From positions 234,815 through 298,814 of the forward strand of contig JANXCX010000024.1 of assembly GCA_025059535.1 (NCBI GenBank): DNA of 64,000 nucleotides, written 5' to 3'. The notes below the pieces were generated by a model. That model ran no database searches. It saw only the letters and a list, made by a program, of their open reading frames with translations, and was not told the DNA's origin. The stretch's first letter is position 1. The number at the start of each line of letters is the position of its first letter. This DNA is from Bacteroidia bacterium (lineage in GTDB: Bacteria; Bacteroidota; Bacteroidia; SpSt-205). The position numbers and the translations under genes are program-made. Below are positions 1-8,681 of this stretch, piece after piece.

Positions 1-49
1 CCAAAAGCCCGCTGGAAAAGAGAAGCACCAGCTTTTCCGTCCGTTCCAT
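1..49 (-). CDS. ba3-type cytochrome c oxidase subunit II, N-terminal fragment
   Basis: An ATG at 49 opens a frame that reads MERTEKLVLLFSSGLL and runs off the left edge. Charged residues followed by a hydrophobic stretch fit the N-terminal membrane anchor of a ba3 oxidase subunit II, which carries the CuA site in its periplasmic domain. The assignment rests on context: the gene begins 3 nt after the stop of a typical subunit IIa gene, and the order IIa-II-I is usual for ba3 oxidase operons. The CuA ligands lie outside the window, so function is inferred. Confidence 0.5.
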   Translation of the reverse strand, partial: MERTEKLVLLFSSGLL

Positions 50-52
50 AGG

Positions 53-172
53 CTAGCCGCGTTTGAGCATAAGAATATAGCTTCCCAGCCAGATGAATAC
101 CGCCAAGAGTACAACGAGCCCGAAAAACGCCAGGCTCCCGTAAGGCACGAAGTCGGATTCATTTGGTCTCAT
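53..172 (-). CDS. ba3-type cytochrome c oxidase subunit IIa (39-aa microprotein)
   Basis: A 39-residue protein with a short polar N-terminus (MRPNESDFVPYG), one hydrophobic helix (about residues 13-36) and the ending FIWLGSY...KRG. This matches the known ba3 oxidase subunit IIa pattern: about 34-40 residues, one transmembrane helix, with a F.WLG.Y....RG-like C-terminal half. Subunit IIa packs against subunit I in the inner membrane and replaces a helix missing from ba3 subunit II. A strong purine-rich Shine-Dalgarno sequence (GGGAGGTG) precedes the ATG, unusual here because most genes in the window lack one. The next gene starts 3 nt downstream. Automated callers would easily miss it because of its size. 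Confidence 0.72.
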   Translation of the reverse strand: MRPNESDFVPYGSLAFFGLVVLLAVFIWLGSYILMLKRG

Positions 173-185
173 AAGCACCTCCCGG

Positions 186-193
186 CAAATTTA
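186..193 (-). promoter_or_regulatory. Bacteroidota -7 promoter element for the ba3 oxidase operon
   Basis: The minus strand reads TAAATTTG, an exact match to the Bacteroidota -7 consensus TAnnTTTG. The start codon of the subunit IIa gene is 13 nt downstream, leaving room for the GGGAGGTG ribosome binding site. Confidence 0.55.
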
Positions 194-220
194 TAAAAAA
201 TTGAAAGAAGCCGAGACGAA

Positions 221-1357
221 TTAGGGCAAGGGGGCTTTGAGGTAATCGGGTACCTCCTTGCGCGCGCGGATAGCTGAGAGGCGGCGCTCGGCGGCTTCCT
301 TTTGGCCGAGCCGCTTCTCGGTGATGGCGATCTCACGCATGACGCGTCCCCAGGTTGGCGGCGGAAGGGTAGGCAAGGCTTCCAGGAGGCTATCCGTATG
401 TTGGCATATGGCATACGCTTCCGGCAGTCGCGCCTCGGCGCGCAGAAGCATATTCAACAGGGAATAGGCCTGGATGGCTTCGGCGGTAGGGTACATACTG
501 TAAATAATGTGGCAAGGTGGGCGGGGACAAAACGTTTCGTAGGTTTCCAGCCAGGCCTCTATGACAGCGCGCGCTTCGGCATACCGCCCCAGCTCGTAAA
601 GGGCCTCCGCCCATAGCCGACGGAAGTAAGGATTCATAGGAAAGCGCTGGGTAAGCACACGCAGCCAGTACTCAGCCTGGCTGGGACGCTTAGCTTGGTA
701 GAGGCATATATAGCTAAGGAAGTAGGCGGCTTCGTTATGGGTGTAGTTGAGGCTATCACGCGCACACGCCTCCAAGCGCGCCAGCCCACGCGCCTCATCC
801 CCCGGCGGAAAGAGCTTGAGAAATAGGCGAAAGGCCGGGTAATTGGCCTGAAAAAAGGCTATGTAGTACTCATAGAGGCCCAGCTCAAACTGAAGCTCGG
901 GATACACATTGGCGTAGCGGCGCACCCCTTCCATAAGGCTGAGTAGCTCACGGGCCCTCCAGATGGCGGCCAAATACTCGCCGCGGTTGTAAAGGCGCCG
1001 CACGCGCAGAGCTGTATGCCCAAAACCTATGAAGTACTTCTCTAAAGGGTCCTTAGCACAGCAGCGCATGAGGGAATCGGTTTCCTTTAGCGCCGCCTCC
1101 CAAAAGCTGTCAAACCACGTGGTAGTCGGGTCTAACTCTATGCGCCAAGAATACATCACGGCCCGCAAATACGAAGTGCCTACGTATTTGCCAAATTCCT
1201 TTTCCAGCCTATTCAGGAGGCTTTCCGCTCGGCTAAAACGCAGCGCATAGATGGCATTTAGCACCTCCAACGCCAGACTGCGATAAGCCGGCTGATACGG
1301 TAGGACTTGCGCCCATAAAACCCCTATCAGAAGTAGACCTAGCCCCTTTTTAGTCAT
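221..1357 (-). CDS. exported TPR-like protein, function unknown
   Basis: A 378-residue protein with a signal peptide (TKKGLGLLLIGVLWAQ) followed by an all-helical sequence with loosely repeated alanine, leucine and tyrosine spacing (for example RLWAEALYELGRYAEARAVI around residues 245-265) that looks like tetratricopeptide repeats. Such proteins usually act as periplasmic or envelope scaffolds. No catalytic motif was seen. A GTG directly upstream at 1360 is an alternative start; the ATG at 1357 was preferred. The gene is divergent from topA across about 34 bp. It resembles in style the exported TPR gene at 45489, but no specific relationship can be claimed. Confidence 0.7.
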   Translation of the reverse strand: MTKKGLGLLLIGVLWAQVLPYQPAYRSLALEVLNAIYALRFSRAESLLNRLEKEFGKYVGTSYLRAVMYSWRIELDPTTTWFDSFWEAALKETDSLMRCCAKDPLEKYFIGFGHTALRVRRLYNRGEYLAAIWRARELLSLMEGVRRYANVYPELQFELGLYEYYIAFFQANYPAFRLFLKLFPPGDEARGLARLEACARDSLNYTHNEAAYFLSYICLYQAKRPSQAEYWLRVLTQRFPMNPYFRRLWAEALYELGRYAEARAVIEAWLETYETFCPRPPCHIIYSMYPTAEAIQAYSLLNMLLRAEARLPEAYAICQHTDSLLEALPTLPPPTWGRVMREIAITEKRLGQKEAAERRLSAIRARKEVPDYLKAPLP

Positions 1358-1378
1358 CACGCGCCGCTAAAAGCCTAA

Positions 1379-1386
1379 TACTTTTG
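1379..1386 (+). promoter_or_regulatory. -7 promoter element of topA
   Basis: TACTTTTG matches TAnnTTTG exactly and ends 5 nt before the topA ATG. The start of transcription would fall on or next to the start codon, predicting a leaderless mRNA. Confidence 0.6.
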
Positions 1387-1391
1387 CAAAG

Positions 1392-3719
1392 ATGGGAAAG
1401 ACCTTGCTAATCGTTGAGTCGCCCACAAAGGCGCAGACCATTAGACGGCTCTTAGGGGGGGATTATGAGGTGGTAGCTTCGCAGGGCCATGTGCGCGACC
1501 TACCCAAAAAGGGGCTTAGCATAAAGATTGAGCGTCAGGCGGAGCGCTATTTATTCACGCCGATCTATCAAGTTGATCCTAAGAAGCATCAGATTATTGA
1601 GCGCATAAAGGCGCTTGTAGCCGAGACATCCACGGTTTATCTGGCGACGGATGAAGACCGCGAAGGTGAAGCTATTGCCTGGCATCTGTGCGAGCTTTTG
1701 GGATTAGATCTTCACGCACCTATACGGATCGCTTTTCATGAGATTACGCAGCGCGCCTTACAGGAGGCTTTGAAAAGCCCGCGTCCTATAAATCTTCATT
1801 TAGTTCAGGCGCAGCAGGCCCGCCGGCTTTTGGATCGGCTGGTGGGGTATGAGGTTTCGCCTATACTTTGGCGTGCCCTGCCGCGCCGAGCGGTCAAAAG
1901 CGCCCATTCGGCCGGCCGCGTGCAGTCTGTGGCCTTGCGTTTAGTAGTAGAGCGGGAGCGGGCAATTGCCAGTTTTGTACCGGAGAAGTCTATTGAGGCA
2001 GAAATTGAGCTCAAGGCTACCCCGCCCTTTCGCGCCTTTCTGGAGGTGCCAGAATTTAGCGATCTGGAAACAGCGCACACTGCCTTAAAAGCCCTCCAAG
2101 GCCACTTTCTGCGGGTAAAAGCCTTACAGAAAAAGCTTCGGCGGCGCAGCCCACCTCCGCCCTTCATTACTTCTACGCTTCAACAGGAAGCCCAGCGCCG
2201 CTTAGGCTTCTCCATCCAACGCACCATGCGGATCGCCCAAAGCCTTTACGAAAAAGGGCTTATCTCCTACATGCGTACGGATTCCACTTATCTCTCGCCA
2301 GAAGCGCGGGAAGCAATAGGGGCAGTAATTGCAGCCAAATTTGGGGCTGAGGCGGTAGTGAGCCGTGCTTGGGAAGAGAAAAAGGCTTTACATGCCCAGG
2401 AAGCTCATGAGGCTATTCGGCCAACTGACCCTAATGAGGTCCAAGCCGGCGATACTCCTGAGGAACAGAAACTTTACCAGCTTATTTGGCGCCGCGCCTT
2501 AGCTAGCCAAATGGCCGAAGCCCTGTATGAGGACACGGTGGTCGACCTTGTCCCTGAGCCTTCGCTGACCGAACCGGTGCTCTTTCGCGCCAAAGGTCGG
2601 ATTTTACTCAAGCCGGGCTTTCTCCAAATGTATGGCTATACGGCCGAGGATGAAGAAGACGCCGCTACTTTGCCCCCCCTCAAGGAGGGCGACCGGCTCG
2701 CGTGGCAAAGCCTGCGTCTGTGGGAAAAATTCTCCGCTCCCCCTCCTCGTTATACCGAAGCCAGCCTCGTGCGCGAGTTGGAGGCTCGGGGAATTGGCCG
2801 CCCCTCCACGTACGCACCCATCCTTGAGACGCTTTTCAAGCGGCAATACGTACGCCGGGCATCCCCCCGCCAACCGCGCCCCAGCTACCATGAGATTTAC
2901 CTCACCGCCGACGGAAGTACCCAAAAAACCTATCACACGCCTCCCCCCGAAATACAAAAAAATCGCCTCGTACCTACTCCCACTGGCATACAGGTTATAG
3001 ATTTTCTCCTGCCGCGTTTTCCAGACATCTTGGATTATGGCTTTACGGCCCGAGTAGAGGCGGAGCTGGACCGGATCGCCGCAGAAAGCCTGAACTGGCA
3101 AGAAATGCTAAACCAGTTTTATGTCCATTTTATTCAGGAGATTCAGCGAGCCCGTACGCCCGAGCTGCATCAGCGACTTTTAGGGGAAGACCCTCATACC
3201 CACAAGCCTATATACCTCCGCTTCGGCCGTGAAAAGGTATTTCTTACCCGGAGCATGCCTGACGAAGCCGACTATAAAGAAGTTAGCCTGCCGTCTATCA
3301 TTTCCCCCACTGAGCTTACGCTGGAGCAAGCGCTGTGGATTCTGAGCCTACCTCGTCAGGTGGGCCTGCATGAAGGCTTACCCATAGAGCTGCGCTTAGG
3401 GCCCTATGGGTACTACCTCCACTGGGCCGGACGCAACTATCCTCTGCCCTCTGGTACTAACCCTTACACCCTCACGGCGGAGATAGCCAGCGCAGCTATC
3501 CGCAATTACCAAACCCGACGTGCCGCCTCGGGACCTCTGCGTACCTTTCCAGAGCTTGGCATAGAAGTGTATAATGGCCGTTATGGCCTTTACCTGCGCC
3601 AGGGGCAGCTTACCCGCAGCTTACCCAAAACGCTTTCCCTGGAGGAGCTCACGCCCGAACTCTGCCAACAGCTTTTAGAAAACGCCAAAGCCAAACGCCG
3701 CTCTACGCCCAAAGCCTGA
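1392..3719 (+). CDS. topA: DNA topoisomerase I (type IA)
   Basis: A 775-residue type IA topoisomerase that relaxes negative supercoils by cutting one strand through a 5'-phosphotyrosine. The Toprim domain starts LLIVESPTKAQTI (residues 5-17) and has the metal-binding acidic motif ATDEDREGEA (about 85-94). The catalytic tyrosine is in ISYMRTDST (about Tyr293), and the GRPSTYAPILETL motif follows near 475. The C-terminus has no four-cysteine zinc fingers; instead it shows repeated ..G.YG.YL...... segments (LRLGPYGYYLHWAGRNYPLP and VYNGRYGLYLRQG) typical of zinc-free C-terminal TopA repeats. The start is fixed by the promoter 5 nt upstream. The stop overlaps the start of the next gene (TGATG). 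Confidence 0.97.
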   Translation: MGKTLLIVESPTKAQTIRRLLGGDYEVVASQGHVRDLPKKGLSIKIERQAERYLFTPIYQVDPKKHQIIERIKALVAETSTVYLATDEDREGEAIAWHLCELLGLDLHAPIRIAFHEITQRALQEALKSPRPINLHLVQAQQARRLLDRLVGYEVSPILWRALPRRAVKSAHSAGRVQSVALRLVVERERAIASFVPEKSIEAEIELKATPPFRAFLEVPEFSDLETAHTALKALQGHFLRVKALQKKLRRRSPPPPFITSTLQQEAQRRLGFSIQRTMRIAQSLYEKGLISYMRTDSTYLSPEAREAIGAVIAAKFGAEAVVSRAWEEKKALHAQEAHEAIRPTDPNEVQAGDTPEEQKLYQLIWRRALASQMAEALYEDTVVDLVPEPSLTEPVLFRAKGRILLKPGFLQMYGYTAEDEEDAATLPPLKEGDRLAWQSLRLWEKFSAPPPRYTEASLVRELEARGIGRPSTYAPILETLFKRQYVRRASPRQPRPSYHEIYLTADGSTQKTYHTPPPEIQKNRLVPTPTGIQVIDFLLPRFPDILDYGFTARVEAELDRIAAESLNWQEMLNQFYVHFIQEIQRARTPELHQRLLGEDPHTHKPIYLRFGREKVFLTRSMPDEADYKEVSLPSIISPTELTLEQALWILSLPRQVGLHEGLPIELRLGPYGYYLHWAGRNYPLPSGTNPYTLTAEIASAAIRNYQTRRAASGPLRTFPELGIEVYNGRYGLYLRQGQLTRSLPKTLSLEELTPELCQQLLENAKAKRRSTPKA

Positions 3720-4564
3720 TGCTTACGCTTTTTGCCTGTCCGAAGGCCTTTACCGACCCTCAGACCGCCACTATTCAGCGTAAAGCGATCCAGAGTTGGT
3801 GCCTGCTCCAGCCAAGGCCGCAAATCCTCCTTTTAGGCGATGAGCCGGGTATAGCGGAGGTCTGCAAGGAGTTTGATTTAGAGCATGTTCCCCACTTAGC
3901 GCGCACGCCGGCGGGCACACCTCTGCTCAGCGATGTATTCCAGCAGGCGCAGGCGCGCGCAAAGCACCCGATTCTAGCCTATGTGAATGCCGATATTCTC
4001 ATTAGCGCTCGCCTACCTGCCGCCATTGAGAAGCTAGCCGCACGCTGGAAAAAGTTTCTGCTGGTCTCCTCTCCGCACATCGTAGATTTTGCTGAACTCC
4101 CTATTCGCCCAGAGTGGGAGGCGGAAGCAATGGACAAAATCCTCTGCGCGCCTACTACGTCGGGGGCAGATTTATTTGTATTTGTGCGCGGGGTATTTCG
4201 GCGCCTGCCCCCCTTGATAGTGGGACGGTTGTACTGGGATGAGTGGCTTATGAGCCATGCAGTGCTCCGCCACATCCCCGTGATAGATGGTACGCGATTT
4301 GTTCTGACTTTTCATCCGCGCGTCGCCTTTACGTCGCACTTACGCCCGCATGCGGTGTATTATAGTCCGGCAGAAAAGGCGCACAATCGCCGTATTGTCG
4401 GCTCACTGTATTGGATGCCACGCCGGCGCGTGCCCTACTTCTTGGATGACGAAGGCCATCTCCACAGTCGCTACGGCCGCTTCCCTGTGACAAAACTCCA
4501 GCTGATTACCTATATCTTAGGATTCCTGCGCTGGGTAATAGGCATGCGGCCGGGCGAAGGGTAG
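3719..4564 (+). CDS. glycosyltransferase-like protein, function unknown
   Basis: A 281-residue protein, translationally coupled to topA: its ATG shares the A of the topA TGA. The N-terminal half has alternating strands and helices (QILLLGDEPGIAEVCKEF, HPILAYVNADILIS) and an N-A-D motif at the position where GT-A fold glycosyltransferases have their DxD metal-binding motif. The middle contains LYWDEWLMSH, and the C-terminus ends with a hydrophobic stretch (LITYILGFLRWVIGM) that could anchor it to the membrane. This suggests a nucleotide-sugar transferase-like fold, but no specific family could be named. Coupling with topA gives no functional hint. Confidence 0.5.
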   Translation: MLTLFACPKAFTDPQTATIQRKAIQSWCLLQPRPQILLLGDEPGIAEVCKEFDLEHVPHLARTPAGTPLLSDVFQQAQARAKHPILAYVNADILISARLPAAIEKLAARWKKFLLVSSPHIVDFAELPIRPEWEAEAMDKILCAPTTSGADLFVFVRGVFRRLPPLIVGRLYWDEWLMSHAVLRHIPVIDGTRFVLTFHPRVAFTSHLRPHAVYYSPAEKAHNRRIVGSLYWMPRRRVPYFLDDEGHLHSRYGRFPVTKLQLITYILGFLRWVIGMRPGEG

Positions 4565-4597
4565 CCTTTTCCACATCTTTTCCCCTTAGCCCTCAGC

Positions 4598-4605
4598 TAC
4601 CTTTG
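4598..4605 (+). promoter_or_regulatory. -7 promoter element of smc
   Basis: TACCTTTG, an exact TAnnTTTG match, followed by CGGC and then the smc ATG. The 4-nt gap predicts leaderless transcription. Confidence 0.6.
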
Positions 4606-4609
4606 CGGC

Positions 4610-7600
4610 ATGGGCCTCCGAGCGCTGGAACTACGAGGGTTCAAGAGCTTTGCCGATCCTACTCGCCTGCCCCTCACACAGGCCCTTATTGGGATCGTCG
4701 GACCCAACGGCTGCGGCAAATCCAACCTCGCCGATGCCATACGCTGGATTCTAGGCCAGCAGAGGTCCCGCAGCCTACGCATAGAAAAAGCCGAACACCT
4801 CATCTTTAGCGGTTCCGAAAAGCGCAAGCCTCTGCCTTTCGCCGAGGTGTCTCTGGAAGTAGAAGGGCTATCCCCTGAAGCGCCGCGCCTTACCTTTACC
4901 CGGCGGGTTCATCGCTCCGGCGAAACAGAATACCTCCTTAACGGCAGTCCAGTCCGCCTGAAAGATTTTTTGACCTATTTCTGGCAGCTCAACCTTTCAG
5001 CTCAGGCCGTTTTGGATAGCGCTCAGCTAGAGGCCCTTATTCAAGATACCGGCGAGGCCCGCCGAGCGCTGTTAGAGTCCTTAGCGGGAATAGAAAAATA
5101 CCACTACTATCGTCGGGAGGCCTTAGCCGAGCTGGAAAAAACTGCGCAAGCCCTCCAGCAAATAGGGGTAGTTATCCAAGAAGTAGAAAGCCAACTTCAG
5201 GTGCTAAGGGCCCAAGCGGAGAAGGTCCATACCTACCGTAACCTGCAGGCAGAGTACCGAACTACCCTCAGCGAATGGATAGCCTATTCCCTACAGGGGC
5301 TCAAGGCACAGGAAGAGGCTCTCCTAGCAGAGCTACGGCAGCAGAAAGCTTTGCTTGCGGAGCTAGCGGTTAGGCTTCAGGAGATAGAGGCCGATTTAGG
5401 CCGGGCGGAGGCTGAAGATCTTCATTCCGCCTTAGAGGCTTGCCAGGTGGAATACCGTACTCATCAGACAGCCCTTCAAAATCTCCTCCAAACCAAGGCC
5501 GCTATACAGGAGCGACTTCGGCTCCTTCAACAGCAACAGGAGGAGGTACTTTCAGAAAAAGCCCACCGCTTGCGTCAGAAAACGGAACTTACCCACGAGC
5601 TTAGCGCGCACGCCCAGAAGCAGGCAGACTACGAAAAGGAGTGGCTAGCCCAGCAGCAGCGCACCAGCGACCTAAAGCAAGCCCTGCAAAAGGCCGAATC
5701 CGCCCTCCGCCAAGCCGAATCCGAACTGAACTCCCAGCAGAAACGCTGTGCCTCCTTGGAGCCGAAAGTACGCCAGCTAGAGAGTCGCCGCCAGGCCTTA
5801 GAACTTAGTCGCCAATCCTTACAGGGCCGCTGGGCCAAGCTAAAGGCGGAGCGAGCTGCCCTGGAGGAACGCCTCCGTGCGCTGGAACTTGAGCGGGCTG
5901 AGACTCAGGCCGAACTTACCGCCTTAGAAGCAAAACGCAAGCAGCTCCAAGCTGCCTTAGCCTCCCACCAAAAAACGGCAGCCTACCTCGCCAGCCGCCA
6001 GAAAATAGCCCGCCAAAAGCTAGATTGGAGCGAAAAGCTCAAAGCCCACCTGGAAGGGGAGCTTCTTTTCCTCCAGCGGCTCTCAAGTGAAGCTGCTGGG
6101 GTGCCCTCCTTCCTCCACCGGCTGCGTGCCGAAGGGCAGCTTGAGTTCTGGCGCACAGAGGAGATTTTTTGGGGGACCCCTGAAGTGCTTCGGCTGGTAG
6201 CAGTGCTAGTGTGTCTAGAGCCGCCTACGCTTTGGGTCAGGACGCCAGAAGCCGCAGAGACCTTGCACGCACTTATTCTTCAGCGGGCCGAGGGGAGCTT
6301 CAGCGTGCGCTGGTACCAGCCAAAGCCCCCCTGGACTACCCATACCAGCTGGCGCGCCCATCTGCAAACCCTTCCAGGCTTTGAGGGCCTCGCTGAATAT
6401 CTATGGGGCGAGGTAGAAATCGCCAGCGAACCCTTTCCTCACCCTACCGCCCGGCGCTTCGTACATCCAGAAGGCAAGCTAGTATTTTTAGCCGACGGAC
6501 GCAGCTATCACTTCGCCCAACTGCAGATAAGCCAGGTCGGTTTGCCCCATCGTCTCCAGCTTTTGGAGGGTCGGCAGGCCCGCCTTACCCGCTACCAGCG
6601 CTTATGGCAAGCCTACGCCGACGAGCTGGCCGAACGGTTACAACGGCTCCCCCTCAACGAAACCCAAAACCACCTGCGCCTTCTGGAACAAAGGGTACAG
6701 GCGCTGGAAAAGCAGCTCTCCACCACCTCTGCGCGTCAGGAAGAAATGCAGCATAGCCTCCAACTCCTCCAAAAGCAGTTTGCCCAGCTGGATCAAGAAA
6801 GCCAAAGCCTGCAAACCGAGCTGGAGGCCGTGCACGAAGCGCTAGAGGCTGAAAAGGCCCACTTTGAAACCGCCCGCCAGGCCCTAGCCACTCTCCAAGA
6901 GTGTGTCCAGGAAAATACCCGACAGCTCCAGACTCTGCAGCGTGCCTTTCAAGAGGCGCGCCTAGCGCTAGCCCAGCTGGAGCAGGAGAAAAGCAGCTTA
7001 ATACGCACCCAGCGGCTCCTCAGCCAGCAGTTAGAGGAAGTAAGTAGACGGCTAATCTTCTTAGAACGGCGTGCTGGGGAACTGGCCGAGGCAATTCCCG
7101 GCTTAGCCGCGCAGGAGGCCAACCTAGCCACGCAGCAAAAAGAACTGGAAGGTCGGCTTCAATCGTTGGAGGCTATACTGGCCGAACAGCGTGCCAAGGT
7201 CGAAGCGCATCAGGCCCAGCTTTTAGCCCTACATGAGGCCCGAGCTAAATATCAAGCTCAGCGCAGTGCCCTTCAAGAGGCGATTAATAGTCTGGAAAAA
7301 CGGATAGGGGAGATCCAGCAAAGCCGCGCCTTGCTGCTTCAACGGTTAGAGGTGGAGCTAGGACTCTCACCTGCTGAGCTACCTCCGCCACCTCAAGCCC
7401 CTCTCTCTGAAGAAGCTGTAGAGCGTCGGTTAGGGCGCTTGCGTCGCGCCATGCAGGCCTTAGGCGAACTCAACTTTGAAGCCGCAGCTCTGCTGGAAGA
7501 GCTTACCCAGCGCCACGCCCACCTCAGCCAAGAAGAAGCCCAAATCCGCCAGGCCTACACGCGCCTAACCACCCTACTCCAGAACCTAGAAAGAGAGGCT

Positions 7601-8083
7601 CAGAGCCAGTTTCAGAGCGTCTTTACCAAAGTGGGTGAGCGCTTTCAGGCCCTCTTCCAAATCCTTTTCGGGGAGGAGAGCAGCGCTACCTTACAGCTCA
7701 CTCAACCTGAGTCTCCCCTTACCAGCCCAATAGAAATTTTAGCCCGACCGCCTGGCAAAAAGGTACGCACGCTTCAGCAGCTCTCGGGCGGCGAGAAAAC
7801 CCTAACGGCGCTAGCCTTAGTACTGGCCACCTTCAGCGTGCGCCCCTCAGCCTTGTGCGTGCTGGATGAGGTAGATGCCCCCTTGGATGACGCTAATGCC
7901 CACCACTTAGCCCGCCTTCTGCGTAGCTTAGCCGGCGAAACCACCTTCCTCATCATTACGCACAATAAAATCACCATGAGCTACTGCGATGTGCTTTATG
8001 GGGTTACAATGGCTGAAAAGGGCGTAAGCCTGATTCTGGCAGCGGAATTTGCCTCTATGCCCTCCACCCTTTTAGCCTCATGA
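4610..8083 (+). CDS. smc: chromosome segregation protein SMC
   Basis: A 1157-residue SMC ATPase of the usual length. The head has Walker A GPNGCGKSN (residues 31-39). Long Gln/Glu/Ala/Leu-rich coiled coils flank a hinge at roughly residues 490-640 (around VPSFLHRL and HPEGKLVFLADGRSYHF). The C-terminal head has the ABC signature LSGGEKTLTALAL (near 1056) and Walker B LCVLDEVDAPLDDAN (near 1083). SMC dimers load on DNA with ScpA and ScpB to organise and segregate the chromosome; no scpA or scpB is in the window. The start codon lies 4 nt after a promoter element. The stop overlaps the next ATG (ATGA), so the following gene is translationally coupled. Confidence 0.96.
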   Translation: MGLRALELRGFKSFADPTRLPLTQALIGIVGPNGCGKSNLADAIRWILGQQRSRSLRIEKAEHLIFSGSEKRKPLPFAEVSLEVEGLSPEAPRLTFTRRVHRSGETEYLLNGSPVRLKDFLTYFWQLNLSAQAVLDSAQLEALIQDTGEARRALLESLAGIEKYHYYRREALAELEKTAQALQQIGVVIQEVESQLQVLRAQAEKVHTYRNLQAEYRTTLSEWIAYSLQGLKAQEEALLAELRQQKALLAELAVRLQEIEADLGRAEAEDLHSALEACQVEYRTHQTALQNLLQTKAAIQERLRLLQQQQEEVLSEKAHRLRQKTELTHELSAHAQKQADYEKEWLAQQQRTSDLKQALQKAESALRQAESELNSQQKRCASLEPKVRQLESRRQALELSRQSLQGRWAKLKAERAALEERLRALELERAETQAELTALEAKRKQLQAALASHQKTAAYLASRQKIARQKLDWSEKLKAHLEGELLFLQRLSSEAAGVPSFLHRLRAEGQLEFWRTEEIFWGTPEVLRLVAVLVCLEPPTLWVRTPEAAETLHALILQRAEGSFSVRWYQPKPPWTTHTSWRAHLQTLPGFEGLAEYLWGEVEIASEPFPHPTARRFVHPEGKLVFLADGRSYHFAQLQISQVGLPHRLQLLEGRQARLTRYQRLWQAYADELAERLQRLPLNETQNHLRLLEQRVQALEKQLSTTSARQEEMQHSLQLLQKQFAQLDQESQSLQTELEAVHEALEAEKAHFETARQALATLQECVQENTRQLQTLQRAFQEARLALAQLEQEKSSLIRTQRLLSQQLEEVSRRLIFLERRAGELAEAIPGLAAQEANLATQQKELEGRLQSLEAILAEQRAKVEAHQAQLLALHEARAKYQAQRSALQEAINSLEKRIGEIQQSRALLLQRLEVELGLSPAELPPPPQAPLSEEAVERRLGRLRRAMQALGELNFEAAALLEELTQRHAHLSQEEAQIRQAYTRLTTLLQNLEREAQSQFQSVFTKVGERFQALFQILFGEESSATLQLTQPESPLTSPIEILARPPGKKVRTLQQLSGGEKTLTALALVLATFSVRPSALCVLDEVDAPLDDANAHHLARLLRSLAGETTFLIITHNKITMSYCDVLYGVTMAEKGVSLILAAEFASMPSTLLAS

Positions 8084-8670
8084 AGTACTGGCTGCGGCAG
8101 GTTGGCGGCGAATGGATTATAGAAGGGCGGCGCGTGCATTACGTCGGGGGCCAGCTCAAGGCTGCTTGGGCGGAAGCGTTCGAGGCTTTCGGCCTTGTAG
8201 GGCGCAGCTGGCCGAAGGTTCTGCTAATTGGCATGGGCGCTAGCCTAGTGCAGATTTTAGCTGCCACGGCTAAGCCGCCCTTCCCCACCATCCACATTAT
8301 TGAATCCGACCCCGAAATGGTAGCCCTCCAAGAGCGCTACTTAGAGTTTCCTCTGCCCTACCACCTCCACTTAGGGCTGGCGGAAGCCCTGCTGCCTACT
8401 TTGAAGGAGACGTTTGGGGGCATCTTCGTAGATGCTTTCGTGGAGGATAGCGTGCCAGAGCCGCTGCAGCAAGAGGCTTTTGTGGCCGAGCTGGCCCGCT
8501 GCTTAGCACCCTCAGGCCTCCTTTTCTGGAACGTTTTACGACCAAAGGAAGCTACTAAGATAGGAACGCTCCTAAGGCGCTACTTTTCGGCGTTGCGCCT
8601 GCGCCGCTGCGGCCCGCATCGCTTCTACGGAGCGGCCCACCACACCGAAAATTTTCCTCTACCCTATTAG
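8080..8670 (+). CDS. spermidine-synthase-like class I methyltransferase-fold protein
   Basis: A 196-residue protein coupled to smc by a 4-nt ATGA overlap. It has a Rossmann-like core: VLLIGMGASLVQILAA resembles the glycine-rich motif I of SAM-binding proteins, HIIESDPEMVAL supplies the acidic residue after strand 2, and GGIFVDAFVEDSVPEPL resembles the YD.I..D.....P motif of spermidine synthases. It is shorter than a full spermidine synthase (about 280 residues) and lacks the N-terminal beta domain, so polyamine synthesis is not claimed. This type is often annotated as a spermidine synthase-like methyltransferase. Confidence 0.6.
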   Translation: MKYWLRQVGGEWIIEGRRVHYVGGQLKAAWAEAFEAFGLVGRSWPKVLLIGMGASLVQILAATAKPPFPTIHIIESDPEMVALQERYLEFPLPYHLHLGLAEALLPTLKETFGGIFVDAFVEDSVPEPLQQEAFVAELARCLAPSGLLFWNVLRPKEATKIGTLLRRYFSALRLRRCGPHRFYGAAHHTENFPLPY

Positions 8671-8671
8671 T

Positions 8672-8679
8672 TATCTTTA
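8672..8679 (+). promoter_or_regulatory. -7-like promoter element of the aminotransferase gene
   Basis: TATCTTTA, a one-mismatch version of TAnnTTTG (final A), sits 2 nt before the GTG start. Its position agrees with the pattern in the rest of the window. Confidence 0.4.
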
Positions 8680-8681
8680 GG

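Noticed and set aside
2604..3101. Antisense ORF of 165 aa across topA and similar long opposite-strand frames in rpoB, rpoC and tuf
   Set aside because: They lie wholly inside strongly conserved genes, have no promoter or family motif, and follow from GC-rich codon use.
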